Of a stretch of 64,000 nt of DNA, positions 37,954-45,861 are shown in pieces. Within the stretch, counting starts at the first letter, position 1. Every line of letters starts with the position of its first letter. The notes beneath the pieces are model-generated. The model was not told where the DNA came from, searched no databases, and saw nothing but the letters and a program-made list of their open reading frames with translations. The translations under genes were made by a program, and so were the position numbers. This DNA is from Candidatus Promineofilum glycogenicum (GTDB lineage: Bacteria > Chloroflexota > Anaerolineae > Promineifilales > Promineifilaceae), in the NCBI GenBank assembly GCA_016707605.1, contig JADJHJ010000017.1:1-64000 (forward strand), given 5' to 3'.

Positions 37954-40112
37954 CGCTCCTGCTTATAAGGGTCGGGGATGGCGACGCGGACGGTCGTGCC
38001 CTGGCCGGGGCGGGAGTCGATCTCGGCCGTGCCGCCGACCAGCGACGCCCGCTCCTGGATGCCCAGCAGCCCCCAGGCCGCCCGCCCGTCGGCCGCGGCC
38101 AGCGCCCCGACCACGTCGAAGCCGCGGCCGTCATCGTCCACCGACAGCCGTACGTCGCTCTCGCCGAAGACGACCTGCACCAGCACGCTGCCCGCCCCGG
38201 CGTGGCGGACGACGTTGGTCAGCGCCTCCTGCACGATGCGGAAGACGGTCGTCTCGATGTCGGGCTTCAGCCGGGCGCTCTTGCCCTGGGTCAGCAGTTG
38301 GGCCTGGATGCCGGTGCGCTGCTCGAAGGTGCGGATGTGGCCGCGCAGGGCGGGCAGCAGGCCCAGGTTGTCGAGGATGGACGGCCGCAGGTCGGCGATG
38401 ACGTTGTGGACTTCCTGCAACACCTGGGCGTTCATCGTCTTCATGTCGGCCAGCTGGCGGCGCACCGCCGCCGGGTCACTGTCCAGCCGGTCGGCGGCCG
38501 CGGCCAGCCCCAGCCCCAGCGCGGTCAGCGTCTGGCCGGTGCCATCGTGCAGTTCGCGGGCGATGCGCTGCCGCTCCGCCTCCTGGGCCGAGACGACGCG
38601 GTGGAGCAGTTCGCCGCGCACCTTGCCGCTCTGCTGCACCTCGTCGTAGAGGGTGGCGTTCTCGATGGCGATGCTCAGTTGGTCGGCGATGGCCCGCGCC
38701 AGGGCGGCGTCGCGCAGCGTGAGGGGTGAGGCGTCATTGAGGGTGCAGAAAACGAGACTGCCGATGGTTCGCCCGCCGACAGCCAACGGCATGGCCAGAG
38801 TGTGGCCGCCAATGTGGCCGTCATCGTGGGTTGGCGCCTGGGCCAGCGCGGCCAGCCCGGCGGGATCAACCGATGCGTCGGCCACGTTCGGCTCGTCACT
38901 GCCGGGCAGGTGCAGGGGCAAGACGGTGTGGTCGAGCATCCACGACGGCTGCCCGGTGGCCACGGTGTACTCGGCCAGTTGCAGCCCTTGCGCCTGGCGT
39001 GTGGCCACGGGCGCGGCCGGGTCGTTGCACTCGACGATGGAGACGATGTCCAATGGCTGGCCGGGGCCGCGCGCGAGGGCCAGCATTCCGCCGTCCACCT
39101 GGGGCAGCACGCCGACCAGCAGCGGCACGGCGTCATCCAGCAGCCGGGCGCGGTCGAGGGTGGCCGCCATGCGGCGCGAGATGGTGAAGAGCAGGGCCAG
39201 GTCTTGTACGGCGGCGGCCAGGTCGCGGTTCAGGTGCTCCGTCTCGGCCCGCGCCGCCTGCTGCACGCGCAGCGCCTCCTGGCGGGCGGCGTTGCGCGCG
39301 GCGCGAGCCTCGTCCAGCCGCTGCTGGTTCTCGATCTCGAACACGCTCAGGGCGCGAATGATGAAGACGGCCATCAACACGGCCATCGCCGCGCGCAAGA
39401 CCTGCACCGGGAAGCCAAACAGGCGCAGGAAGAGGTCGGAGTTGAGGACGGTAGAGGGGAAGAAGAAGCTCGGCTGAGTGAAAATCTGGCCGAGGCCATA
39501 GATAGACAGGGCCGCCGCCGCGCCCAGCAGCGCCCGGCCAAAGCCGCCCATGCCGCGCCGTTTAAACACCCTCTGCTCCAGCCAGATGGCCCAGGCGGCG
39601 ATGACCGCGCCGGTGACGCCCAGCGTGTAGCGGGCCAGCACGTCGGCGGCGTTGATCATCGGCAGCCGCTCCGGCCGGTAGACCAGCCAGGTGGCGATGA
39701 CGCTGAGGCCCCACAGGGCCAGGAACGCCCCCGCGCCCAGCAGCGCCAGCCGATTGCCGTTCTTGGCCTGGTCGTCGTCGATCTCGCGCCGGTTGGCGTA
39801 GAGCAGGCGGATGCCGAAGAAGACCAGCAGCAGGAAGGACAGCACCAGGTGGACGAGGTGAACTTCGGGTAGCAGCAGCCAGCCGGGGATGTTGGACGCG
39901 CCGCCCTGGTCGATGTGGACGAACATGTCGTGCCACTCTTGCAGACCGTGGACGATGCCGAAGCCGGCCAGAAAGAGCAGCGCCCCGGCCAGCCGGAACT
40001 CCGACGTGCGGAAGCGGGCCGAGGCCAGCCAGATGGCCAGGCCCATGCTGAAGAAGGCCAGGCCGTAGAAGAAGTAGACGACGACGATGTTGCGGGCGAA
40101 GAATTCAGCCAT
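37932..40112 (-). CDS. Membrane sensor histidine kinase with GAF domain (HisKA_3 type)
   Basis: 726 residues from ATG 40112; the longer frame would translate the hairpin at 40118. Seven or so membrane segments (about 1-280) form the sensor region. A coiled coil (285-340) and a GAF domain (about 345-500) follow, then a HisKA_3 dimerisation domain with RIARELHDGTGQ near residue 517 and a HATPase_c domain (EALTNVVRHA, DDDGRGFD, GLLGIQERA). It phosphorylates the NarL-type regulator next to it. The last residues (SADLAD) are encoded by repeat G. Confidence 0.92.
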   Translation of the reverse strand: MAEFFARNIVVVYFFYGLAFFSMGLAIWLASARFRTSEFRLAGALLFLAGFGIVHGLQEWHDMFVHIDQGGASNIPGWLLLPEVHLVHLVLSFLLLVFFGIRLLYANRREIDDDQAKNGNRLALLGAGAFLALWGLSVIATWLVYRPERLPMINAADVLARYTLGVTGAVIAAWAIWLEQRVFKRRGMGGFGRALLGAAAALSIYGLGQIFTQPSFFFPSTVLNSDLFLRLFGFPVQVLRAAMAVLMAVFIIRALSVFEIENQQRLDEARAARNAARQEALRVQQAARAETEHLNRDLAAAVQDLALLFTISRRMAATLDRARLLDDAVPLLVGVLPQVDGGMLALARGPGQPLDIVSIVECNDPAAPVATRQAQGLQLAEYTVATGQPSWMLDHTVLPLHLPGSDEPNVADASVDPAGLAALAQAPTHDDGHIGGHTLAMPLAVGGRTIGSLVFCTLNDASPLTLRDAALARAIADQLSIAIENATLYDEVQQSGKVRGELLHRVVSAQEAERQRIARELHDGTGQTLTALGLGLAAAADRLDSDPAAVRRQLADMKTMNAQVLQEVHNVIADLRPSILDNLGLLPALRGHIRTFEQRTGIQAQLLTQGKSARLKPDIETTVFRIVQEALTNVVRHAGAGSVLVQVVFGESDVRLSVDDDGRGFDVVGALAAADGRAAWGLLGIQERASLVGGTAEIDSRPGQGTTVRVAIPDPYKQERSADLAD

Positions 40113-40117
40113 TTCGG

Positions 40118-40189
40118 TTGTAGCGCGGGTTGGCAACCCGCTCTTCATCCACCAGTCTGAAAGATGCGGGTTGCCAACCCGCGCTACAA
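40118..40189. repeat. TTGTAGCGCGGGTTGGCAAC hairpin
   Basis: 24-bp perfect inverted arms (40118-40141 and 40166-40189). The TAG in TTGTAGCGCG is the stop of ygfZ on the minus strand. Partial relatives are at 55336 and 55690. Confidence 0.85.
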
Positions 40190-41149
40190 AGTTGTCAGCG
40201 GCACGCCGGCCGCGCTCAACTCCGCGCCTTCGTCCAGCACGGCCGTCTTCACGTAGCCCAAAGCGACGGGGCCGCCCGCGCCGTCGGCGGCCGAGGTGAT
40301 CGCGCCCACGGGCCGGCCGTTGGCGACGATCTCCGCCCCGGCGGCCACGGGCGACGCCGGCCGCAGCCGCGCCAGCCGCTTGGCCAGCTTGCCGCGGCTC
40401 TCCATGCGGGCGATGATCTCCTGGCCGGTGTAGCAGCCCTTGCTGAAGGACACGTCGTCCCACAGCCCGGCCTCCAGCGGGATGTAGTCGAGCGTCAACT
40501 CGCGGCCGAAGCGCGGCCGGCCGGCTTCGATGCGCAGGTAGTCGTAGGTCGCCTCGTCAATCGGCGTCAGGCCGGCGCTGGTCAACACCGCCCACAACGG
40601 CGCGCCGCCGGCGGCGTTGGCCATGACGAAGTAGCCGTCGCCGGCGATGGGGTCGGTGCGGTGCAGGTAGGCCGTGGCTCCGGCGATTTCGGCCGAGCGC
40701 CAGTGATGCAACGGCAGGTCGGTCTCCGGGAAGCCGGCCGCGGCCAGCATCGCCCCCGCCCGCGGGCCATAGACGCCGCAGATGGCCGTGTCGGCGCTGA
40801 CGTTCTTCAGCCGCACGTCGTCGTTGAAGAAGATGTTGCGCAGCAGGTAGCGGGCCAGCGCGTCGGCGTGCCCCTCGCCGGTCAGCACGTAGACGCTGTC
40901 GCTGGTGGCGTAGAGGATGGGCCGGTCGATGATGCGGCCGATCTCCGTGGTCAGCACCGTGGCCGCGCCCTCGCCGGACTTGAGGCCGGTAACGGCCTGG
41001 GTGGACATGCGGTTGATCAGGTCGAGGCGCGTGCCGCCGGTCAGTTGCAACACGCCCCGCTCGTTGTGAAGGGCGATCACCGCCGACTCATGCGCGGCGC
41101 GGTAGGCGTCCTCCGGGCTGTAAATGACCTCGTCTTCACTCGAAATCAT
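40184..41149 (-). CDS. ygfZ: YgfZ/GcvT-family folate-binding protein
   Basis: 321 residues from ATG 41149, chosen because GGAGG lies nine bases upstream; two earlier ATGs are too close to it. The YgfZ signature KGCYTGQE is near residue 235. A GcvT-like fold covers the length. YgfZ (IBA57 family) helps assemble or repair FeS clusters in specific enzymes using tetrahydrofolate. It overlaps the end of the DinB-like gene by 14 bases. Its stop comes from the hairpin above. Confidence 0.88.
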   Translation of the reverse strand: MISSEDEVIYSPEDAYRAAHESAVIALHNERGVLQLTGGTRLDLINRMSTQAVTGLKSGEGAATVLTTEIGRIIDRPILYATSDSVYVLTGEGHADALARYLLRNIFFNDDVRLKNVSADTAICGVYGPRAGAMLAAAGFPETDLPLHHWRSAEIAGATAYLHRTDPIAGDGYFVMANAAGGAPLWAVLTSAGLTPIDEATYDYLRIEAGRPRFGRELTLDYIPLEAGLWDDVSFSKGCYTGQEIIARMESRGKLAKRLARLRPASPVAAGAEIVANGRPVGAITSAADGAGGPVALGYVKTAVLDEGAELSAAGVPLTTL

Positions 41150-41777
41150 CGTCATCATCCTCCGGGAAGGCCAGTTCGGCCGTGTCGCCATTGGCCCCCG
41201 GCAATGTCAGGATGTCGATCTGCCCCAGTGGAATCATCGTGTCAGACTCCTCTGAACTCGTCGTTCGTCGCTCGTCGCTCGTCGCTTCCATCTCTTCCCA
41301 GCGTTGGGCAAAGGCGGTCAGAAACGGCAGATAGCGGGCCTCGTGGTCGGCCGTGGCGCGAGCGATGAGGCGGCCGAGCGGCTCGCCGCCCAGCGCCTTG
41401 TAGTGGCGCGGCTCGCTCAGCGCCCGCTCGGAGAGGCCGCTGAGCCACTCCTCCAGGTGCAGCCGCGACGCCTGGAAGTCGTCGAAGATGGCGTCCAGGC
41501 CGCGCCCCTGGGCGTCCTGGTAGCGTTGGGCGTTGTAGATGTCGGGGTTGCGCAGCGCGGCCAGCAGCCGCTCCGGGGGCTTGCCGTTGGTCAACTGCAT
41601 GAGGCCGGTGACGACTTCGGCGTCCCAGGCGGTGAGGATACTGAGCAGATCGGCGATGGCCCAGCGGCCGACGACGCCAGGCTGAGTCAGCGCCTCGTCG
41701 GGCAGCGCCTCCAGAGCCACCAGCGTTCGCTCGCGCGCCGCGTCGAGCCGGTCGAGTAGGTCTTCCAGGGTGAACAT
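41136..41777 (-). CDS. DinB/ClbS-like four-helix protein
   Basis: 213 residues from ATG 41777. The TATAAT at 41785-41790 excludes the ATG nine bases upstream, which overlaps the box. Four helices with metal-site-like histidines (ATADHEARYLP), a WAIADLLSILTAWDAEV segment and a Pro-rich loop resemble ClbS/DfsB and DinB-like proteins. The C-terminal 45 residues are low complexity and acidic (ending in a run of Asp) and include a GACGAGCGACGA-type repeat. Biochemical role unknown. Translation is coupled to ygfZ. Confidence 0.7.
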   Translation of the reverse strand: MFTLEDLLDRLDAARERTLVALEALPDEALTQPGVVGRWAIADLLSILTAWDAEVVTGLMQLTNGKPPERLLAALRNPDIYNAQRYQDAQGRGLDAIFDDFQASRLHLEEWLSGLSERALSEPRHYKALGGEPLGRLIARATADHEARYLPFLTAFAQRWEEMEATSDERRTTSSEESDTMIPLGQIDILTLPGANGDTAELAFPEDDDDDFE

Positions 41778-41784
41778 TGGTGCC

Positions 41785-41790
41785 ATTATA
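41785..41790 (-). promoter_or_regulatory. TATAAT -10 box for a leaderless DinB-like gene
   Basis: The minus strand reads TATAAT, seven bases, ATG. The distance implies that the transcript begins at the start codon. No ribosome binding site is present. Confidence 0.55.
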
Positions 41791-41816
41791 GCCGATAAAG
41801 AAGAACCTCACGCAAA

Positions 41817-41882
41817 AAGGGGCCAGGTTCCAGGGGAAGAGCGTCTTCCCCTGGCCCCTGGAACCTGGAACCTGGCCCCTTT
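41817..41882. repeat. GGCCAGGTTCCAGGGG palindrome (intergenic copy)
   Basis: Same family as the in-frame copy at 15123-15198. Arms flank AAGAGCGTCTT. Confidence 0.82.
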
Positions 41883-41893
41883 CTTCTGCATAC

Positions 41894-41932
41894 AAAAAGC
41901 GCCGCGACGGTTGCCCGTCGCGGCGCTTTTTT
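41894..41932. terminator. Strong intrinsic terminator
   Basis: AAAAAGCGCCGCGACGG (41894-41910), loop TTGC, CCGTCGCGGCGCTTTTTT (41915-41932). It follows the NrfD gene on the minus strand, ends in at least five T on both strands, and closes the multihaem locus. Confidence 0.9.
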
Positions 41933-41954
41933 GCCCACCCTTTTCCTGAGTTGC

Positions 41955-43247
41955 TCAACGGTAGGAGGAGGGTACCACGGCGGCGGGCACAGATGCTTTG
42001 GCGGGCGCCTCCACAACTTCTCCGTGGTCAATCACATTGAGATACCGGACACCGAACGTGACCGCCAGCAGGCCGTAGGCAATCACGCCGGTTGCTGTCA
42101 AGATCTCAATAAGTGATGGCGTATAGTTGGTGAACAGCGGCACGTCGCTACCGGGCACCTGCCCGAAGACGACCAACTGTCCAACGAGATTGGTGTCCCA
42201 GCGATAGGCGACGACGCCAACGGCCACCAGGGCCAACGCCAGGATGCGCACGCGCTCGATGCGCCGGAAGTGGCCGACCAGCAGCAGCACCGCCGGCAAC
42301 ACCATCCCCAGCACGATCTCCAGCCCCCAGAAGTTGAAGGCCAGCCGGCCGCGGGTCAGAATGTAGAGCGCTTCCGATTTGGCCGGTTCGTAATCGACCG
42401 GCATCGACATCAAATCCCACCAGCGCAGGACGAGCAGGAAGAGCACCGCCCAGCCGACGGTGTAGGCCAGCTTGTCGAGCGTGACCTTGTTGACCCGCGC
42501 CCGCGGCGTCAGGCGCGCGGAGACGAGGGAGATAAACGTGACCAGAGCCATGCCGCCGACGATGGCCGACAGGTAGAAGGAGATAGCCATCGGCCACGGC
42601 CGGTACCAGATGGGCCGGGCGACCAGCTTGCCGTAGGTCAGCCCCAGCGACGACTGGTGCAGCGTGGACAGGCACAGGCCGACGAAGGCCAGGTAGGGCG
42701 TCAGCTTATGGAGCGAACCCAGCCGATGCGACAGGCGCGGGAAGCGGTGCTCCACCGGCTGCCAGTGGCCGAGGATAGGCATCACTTCCAGCATCAGCAC
42801 GCTGAAGTAGAGGCCGACGCACATCGTCACTTCCCACAGCGGCGAGTGGATGTTCCAGAAGACGAAGCCGTGCCAGAAGCGGTCGGGCCGGCCGATGTCG
42901 AGCAGCAGCATCATCATGGCGATGCTGTAGCCGACGAAGCCGACGTAGACGGCCGTTCTGGCCACCGGCTGCAGCTCCTTGCGCCGCAGCAGGTAGGCGA
43001 TGGCCGAGATGCTGAACGCGCCGGCGGCCAGGGCGATGGCCGACAGGTCAACGGAGATCCACAGCCCCCAGGGCACCAGGTCGGTCAGGTTGGTGACGCC
43101 CAGCCCCTTGATGAAAACGACCAGGGCCGCGCCCACGCCGACGGCCATAAGGCACATCAGGAACAGCATCCAGCGATAGATCGGCTGGCGCAGAGCAGGC
43201 AGGGCGTTGTGGCGGATAAGGGTCGCAGCGCGACGAATGAGCGTCAT
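41955..43247 (-). CDS. nrfD: NrfD/PsrC-type quinone-interacting membrane subunit
   Basis: 430 residues with about ten membrane segments. WGLWISVDLSAIALAAGAFS, DIGRPDRFWH and SPLWEVTMCVGLYFS match NrfD/PsrC proteins, which bind quinone or quinol and pass electrons through a ferredoxin-like subunit. It overlaps the ferredoxin gene by ATGA. No molybdopterin catalytic subunit is present in the locus. It is the last gene before a strong terminator. Confidence 0.92.
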   Translation of the reverse strand: MTLIRRAATLIRHNALPALRQPIYRWMLFLMCLMAVGVGAALVVFIKGLGVTNLTDLVPWGLWISVDLSAIALAAGAFSISAIAYLLRRKELQPVARTAVYVGFVGYSIAMMMLLLDIGRPDRFWHGFVFWNIHSPLWEVTMCVGLYFSVLMLEVMPILGHWQPVEHRFPRLSHRLGSLHKLTPYLAFVGLCLSTLHQSSLGLTYGKLVARPIWYRPWPMAISFYLSAIVGGMALVTFISLVSARLTPRARVNKVTLDKLAYTVGWAVLFLLVLRWWDLMSMPVDYEPAKSEALYILTRGRLAFNFWGLEIVLGMVLPAVLLLVGHFRRIERVRILALALVAVGVVAYRWDTNLVGQLVVFGQVPGSDVPLFTNYTPSLIEILTATGVIAYGLLAVTFGVRYLNVIDHGEVVEAPAKASVPAAVVPSSYR

Positions 43248-44098
43248 GAGGCGCTTTCCTCCAGCGCCGGCTCGGCCGGCAGGTAGTAGACACGCGGCCC
43301 CGTGCCCAGCTCTTCCTTCAGCCGGTAGGCGTCGGGGCGCTGGCGCAGGGCGATGCTAACCGGCGAGTCGGGGTCGTTCAGGTCGCCGAAGAGGCGCGCG
43401 CCGTAGGTGCAGGCGACGACGCAGGCCGGCGTGGCGTCGGGGTCGAAGCCGGGCGTCAGACCGATGGCCAGGCCGCGGTCGATGCGCTGGACGCAGAAGG
43501 AGCACTTCTCGACCACGCCGCGCGGCCGGCGGGGCACTTCGGGATGCCCGGCGGCGGGCACGTCGGGGTTGGGGCCGGTGAAGGCCTCCCAGTTGAAGTG
43601 GCGCACGCCGTAGGGGCAGGAGAGCTGGCAGTAGCGGCAGCCGATGCAGCGCTCGTAGTCCATCATCACCAGGCCGTCGTAGCGGTGGTAGGTCGCGCCG
43701 ACGGGGCAAATCTCCACGCAGGGCGCGTCTTCGCAGTGCATGCACGGCGTGGGGCGGAAGACGCGGCGGCCCTCAGCCGTCGGCTCCACCTCTTCGACGC
43801 GCGACCAGGAGATGTTGGGCGGCGTGTCGTTGTAGGCGTGGCAGGCGGCCAGGCACAGGTCACAGCCGACGCACTTGCTCTGGTCGATGACCATCACCCA
43901 GTGATGGGGCGAGGGCTGGTCGTGGTCGCCCCGGGCGATGACGGCCGGCTCGTCGGCGGGGATGATGGTGTCCGGCTCCGGCTCGGCCGACGTGGCGGTC
44001 ATGGGCAGCGGGATGCGGCTCATGCCGATGCCGACGGCGGCGGTGGCCGTGGCGGCCAGGCCCAACTTCAGGAAATCGCGGCGATCAATCGACGACAT
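43244..44098 (-). CDS. nrfC: Tat-exported 4Fe-4S ferredoxin subunit (NrfC/PsrB/HybA-like)
   Basis: 284 residues. Tat signal SSIDRRDFLKLGLAATATAAV at the start. Four cysteine groups for 4Fe-4S clusters are visible: CVGCDLCLAAC, CMHCEDAPCVEIC, CIGCRYCQLSC and CSFC with CVVAC. It shuttles electrons between the NrfD quinone site and a partner on the outside, here presumably the multihaem cytochromes. It overlaps NrfD by four bases and lies 10 bases downstream of the octahaem cytochrome. Confidence 0.93.
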   Translation of the reverse strand: MSSIDRRDFLKLGLAATATAAVGIGMSRIPLPMTATSAEPEPDTIIPADEPAVIARGDHDQPSPHHWVMVIDQSKCVGCDLCLAACHAYNDTPPNISWSRVEEVEPTAEGRRVFRPTPCMHCEDAPCVEICPVGATYHRYDGLVMMDYERCIGCRYCQLSCPYGVRHFNWEAFTGPNPDVPAAGHPEVPRRPRGVVEKCSFCVQRIDRGLAIGLTPGFDPDATPACVVACTYGARLFGDLNDPDSPVSIALRQRPDAYRLKEELGTGPRVYYLPAEPALEESAS

Positions 44099-44108
44099 AG
44101 CTTTTGCT

Positions 44109-45100
44109 CTACTCGTTATCCTGCTTGCGGCTGCGGTTGCGCCAACGCTCGATCCACGGCCCTAGCAGCGTGCCAAACACCAGGCCGAAGCCGATGGGCA
44201 ACACGTAGACCAGGGGGCCGGGGCCGCTGGGGGTGGTGCTGACGTAGGGCGTCACCTCTTCGCGCGCCGGCACGAAGTTGGCCGCCGGCTGCTCGGTCGT
44301 ATCCACCGGGTAGCAGGCTACGTCCGTCTCGGCGGCGGTGGTGGCGGTGGTGGAGGGCATGGCCGAGTCAGCGTCGGCGTGCATATCGCCCAGGTGGCAG
44401 TCGTTGCACGACTCCAGGTCAACCTTGAAGGTGTGGCTGCGCGAACCGTGGCCCATCGTGCCCGCGTCCGGCGAATCGGAGACGCGCAGGTGGCAGTCGG
44501 TGCATAGCAGCCCCTCCTCGGCGTGGCCGGTGAAGGTGTAGTAGTGCCCCTCGGTGTTGTGGCAGCTATTGCACAACTCCTGCGAGTGGCCGACCTTGAG
44601 CTGGGCGGTGTGGGGGTTGTGGCACTGGTTGCAGGTCATGCCCTGCTGGCCGTGCTCGCTGATCTCCCACTCGTTGAACGTATCGACGTGGCAGGTGCCG
44701 CACAGACGCGAGGAGACGTCGGTGGGCATGTAGGTTTCGGGGTGGTTGCTGGGAACGGGGAGTGGCAGGCCAGGCAGCCGACGCCGCCTTCCTTGAATTC
44801 GCCCGTTTCGGGGTCGAAGCCGGTCGTGTGACAGGCCAGACACTCATCGGGGCTGCCCGCTTCCATCCAGGCCTTCTGAAAGGCGGGATCGACGAGGGCA
44901 TACCCGTGGGCGCTCTGTTCCCAGTAGCCACGCAAGCCTTCGTGGCAGCCGGTGCAATCCTCGGCGTTGGGCACCGGCGTCGCGTCTTGCCTAAGGGGCG
45001 CGGCGTTGGCGGTGGGCACGGCGAGGAGCCCCAGGACCGCCGCCAATAGCGCAACGGCCAGCGCGCTACCGGCGATCAGCTTGGAGACTCGGGTGTGCAT
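44109..45100 (-). CDS. Octahaem cytochrome c with C-terminal membrane anchor, frameshifted
   Basis: The start frame (ATG 45100, GGAGGA upstream) gives a signal peptide and CTGCH, CLACH, CLACH. The second frame, ending at 44109, gives CGTCH, CNQCH, CNSCH, CTDCH and CNDCH, then a membrane helix (LVYVLPIGFGLVFGTLL). The two join as CHSP-VPSNHPETYMPTDVSSRLCGTCH if one base is restored in the GGGG run at 44757-44760. The result is about 330 residues with eight haem sites, probably a surface electron carrier for the NrfC/NrfD subunits. The total length of 992 bases fits a single-base deletion. Confidence 0.85.
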
Positions 45101-45393
45101 TTGCTTACTTGTCCTCCTCCGCGGCCGCGGGAGCGGTCGAACGGATGTCCAATGGAATGAGCAACTCTCTCAAAGAGACTATCAGCAGTATAAGGGGTGG
45201 CGGGGGTGGGGTAAATTGGGCGAATACCCAATCTCCTGGGGCGTTGGGCATGGGGGAAACGCGCCAACAGGAATGGCGGCATCGCCCGATTTACAGCGCG
45301 GGTGGCGATGGCGTATGATGATGATGCGGAGAAAAGTCGTTGTTAGGGCGTTAGGGGAGGGCCTGGCCCGATCCAGAAAGGCAGAGTGAGGCC
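45101..45393. other. Intergenic region between octahaem cytochrome and small membrane gene
   Basis: About 290 bases without a gene I can support. It should contain the promoter of the octahaem-ferredoxin-NrfD group and that of the small plus-strand gene. I see no clear -10/-35 pair or palindrome. Confidence 0.5.
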
Positions 45394-45552
45394 ATGAACG
45401 AGTTTCAAGCTATCTTGACAGTTGTGATATACTTCGCCGTGCGCATTGGCATTCCGGCGCTTTTGATCTACACCATCGCTCGCCTGATCCGGCACTTTCA
45501 GGGGCCGGACCCGGAAGAGAGCGAAGCGCAGGAGACACGCATCGCGCATTAG
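45394..45552 (+). CDS. 52-residue single-pass membrane protein
   Basis: ATG 45394 to TAG 45552. It starts MNEFQAILTVVIYFAVRIGIP, with one membrane helix (6-30) and an acidic polar tail (GPDPEESEAQE). The N-terminus resembles that of the two-CW protein at 36474-36860 (both MNEFQ, similar hydrophobic pattern, then a basic stop-transfer). GAGTGAGGCC precedes the start. A terminator follows at 45608. It runs opposite to the multihaem genes. Possibly a small subunit or regulator of the electron-transfer complex. Confidence 0.55.
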   Translation: MNEFQAILTVVIYFAVRIGIPALLIYTIARLIRHFQGPDPEESEAQETRIAH

Positions 45553-45607
45553 GCTGCTCCCTCCCAGGAGCCGGGTTTTCCCATCAGGAGACTCGGGTTT
45601 GTGCTTT

Positions 45608-45647
45608 GGGCCGGTCGCCCGCTCCCCGCGGGCGGCCGGCCCTTTTT
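45608..45647 (+). terminator. Intrinsic terminator after the small membrane gene
   Basis: GGGCCGGTCGCCCGC (45608-45622) pairs with GCGGGCGGCCGGCCC (45628-45642), one wobble pair, followed by TTTTTG. Confidence 0.85.
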
Positions 45648-45667
45648 GTTTGGCGCTTGGCCTGGCT

Positions 45668-45769
45668 AGAAGACCCTCTCCCAAGGGGGGGGGACGGGCC
45701 GGCCCCTCCCAGGGGGCGAGGGGACAGAAGACCCTCTCCCTAACCCTCTCCCAAGGGGCGAGGGGACCA
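45668..45769. repeat. Tandem CCCTCTCCCAAGGGG repeats
   Basis: Two to three copies of the CCCTCTCCC...GGGCGAGGGGAC family found in frame in ccmH. They lie between the two convergent transcripts. Confidence 0.75.
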
Positions 45770-45771
45770 GC

Positions 45772-45807
45772 AAAAGAGCCGCGCCTCTGGCGAGACGCGG
45801 CTCTTTT
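45772..45807. terminator. Terminator downstream of the decahaem gene
   Basis: AAAAGAGCCGCG (45772-45783) pairs with CGCGGCTCTTTT (45796-45807). It is flanked by A and T runs on both sides and would work in either direction. Confidence 0.8.
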
Positions 45808-45861
45808 CGTTTTAGTCGCCAAGAACGCGGCCGAGCGCCCGCAGACGCCCGGCCACGGGGC

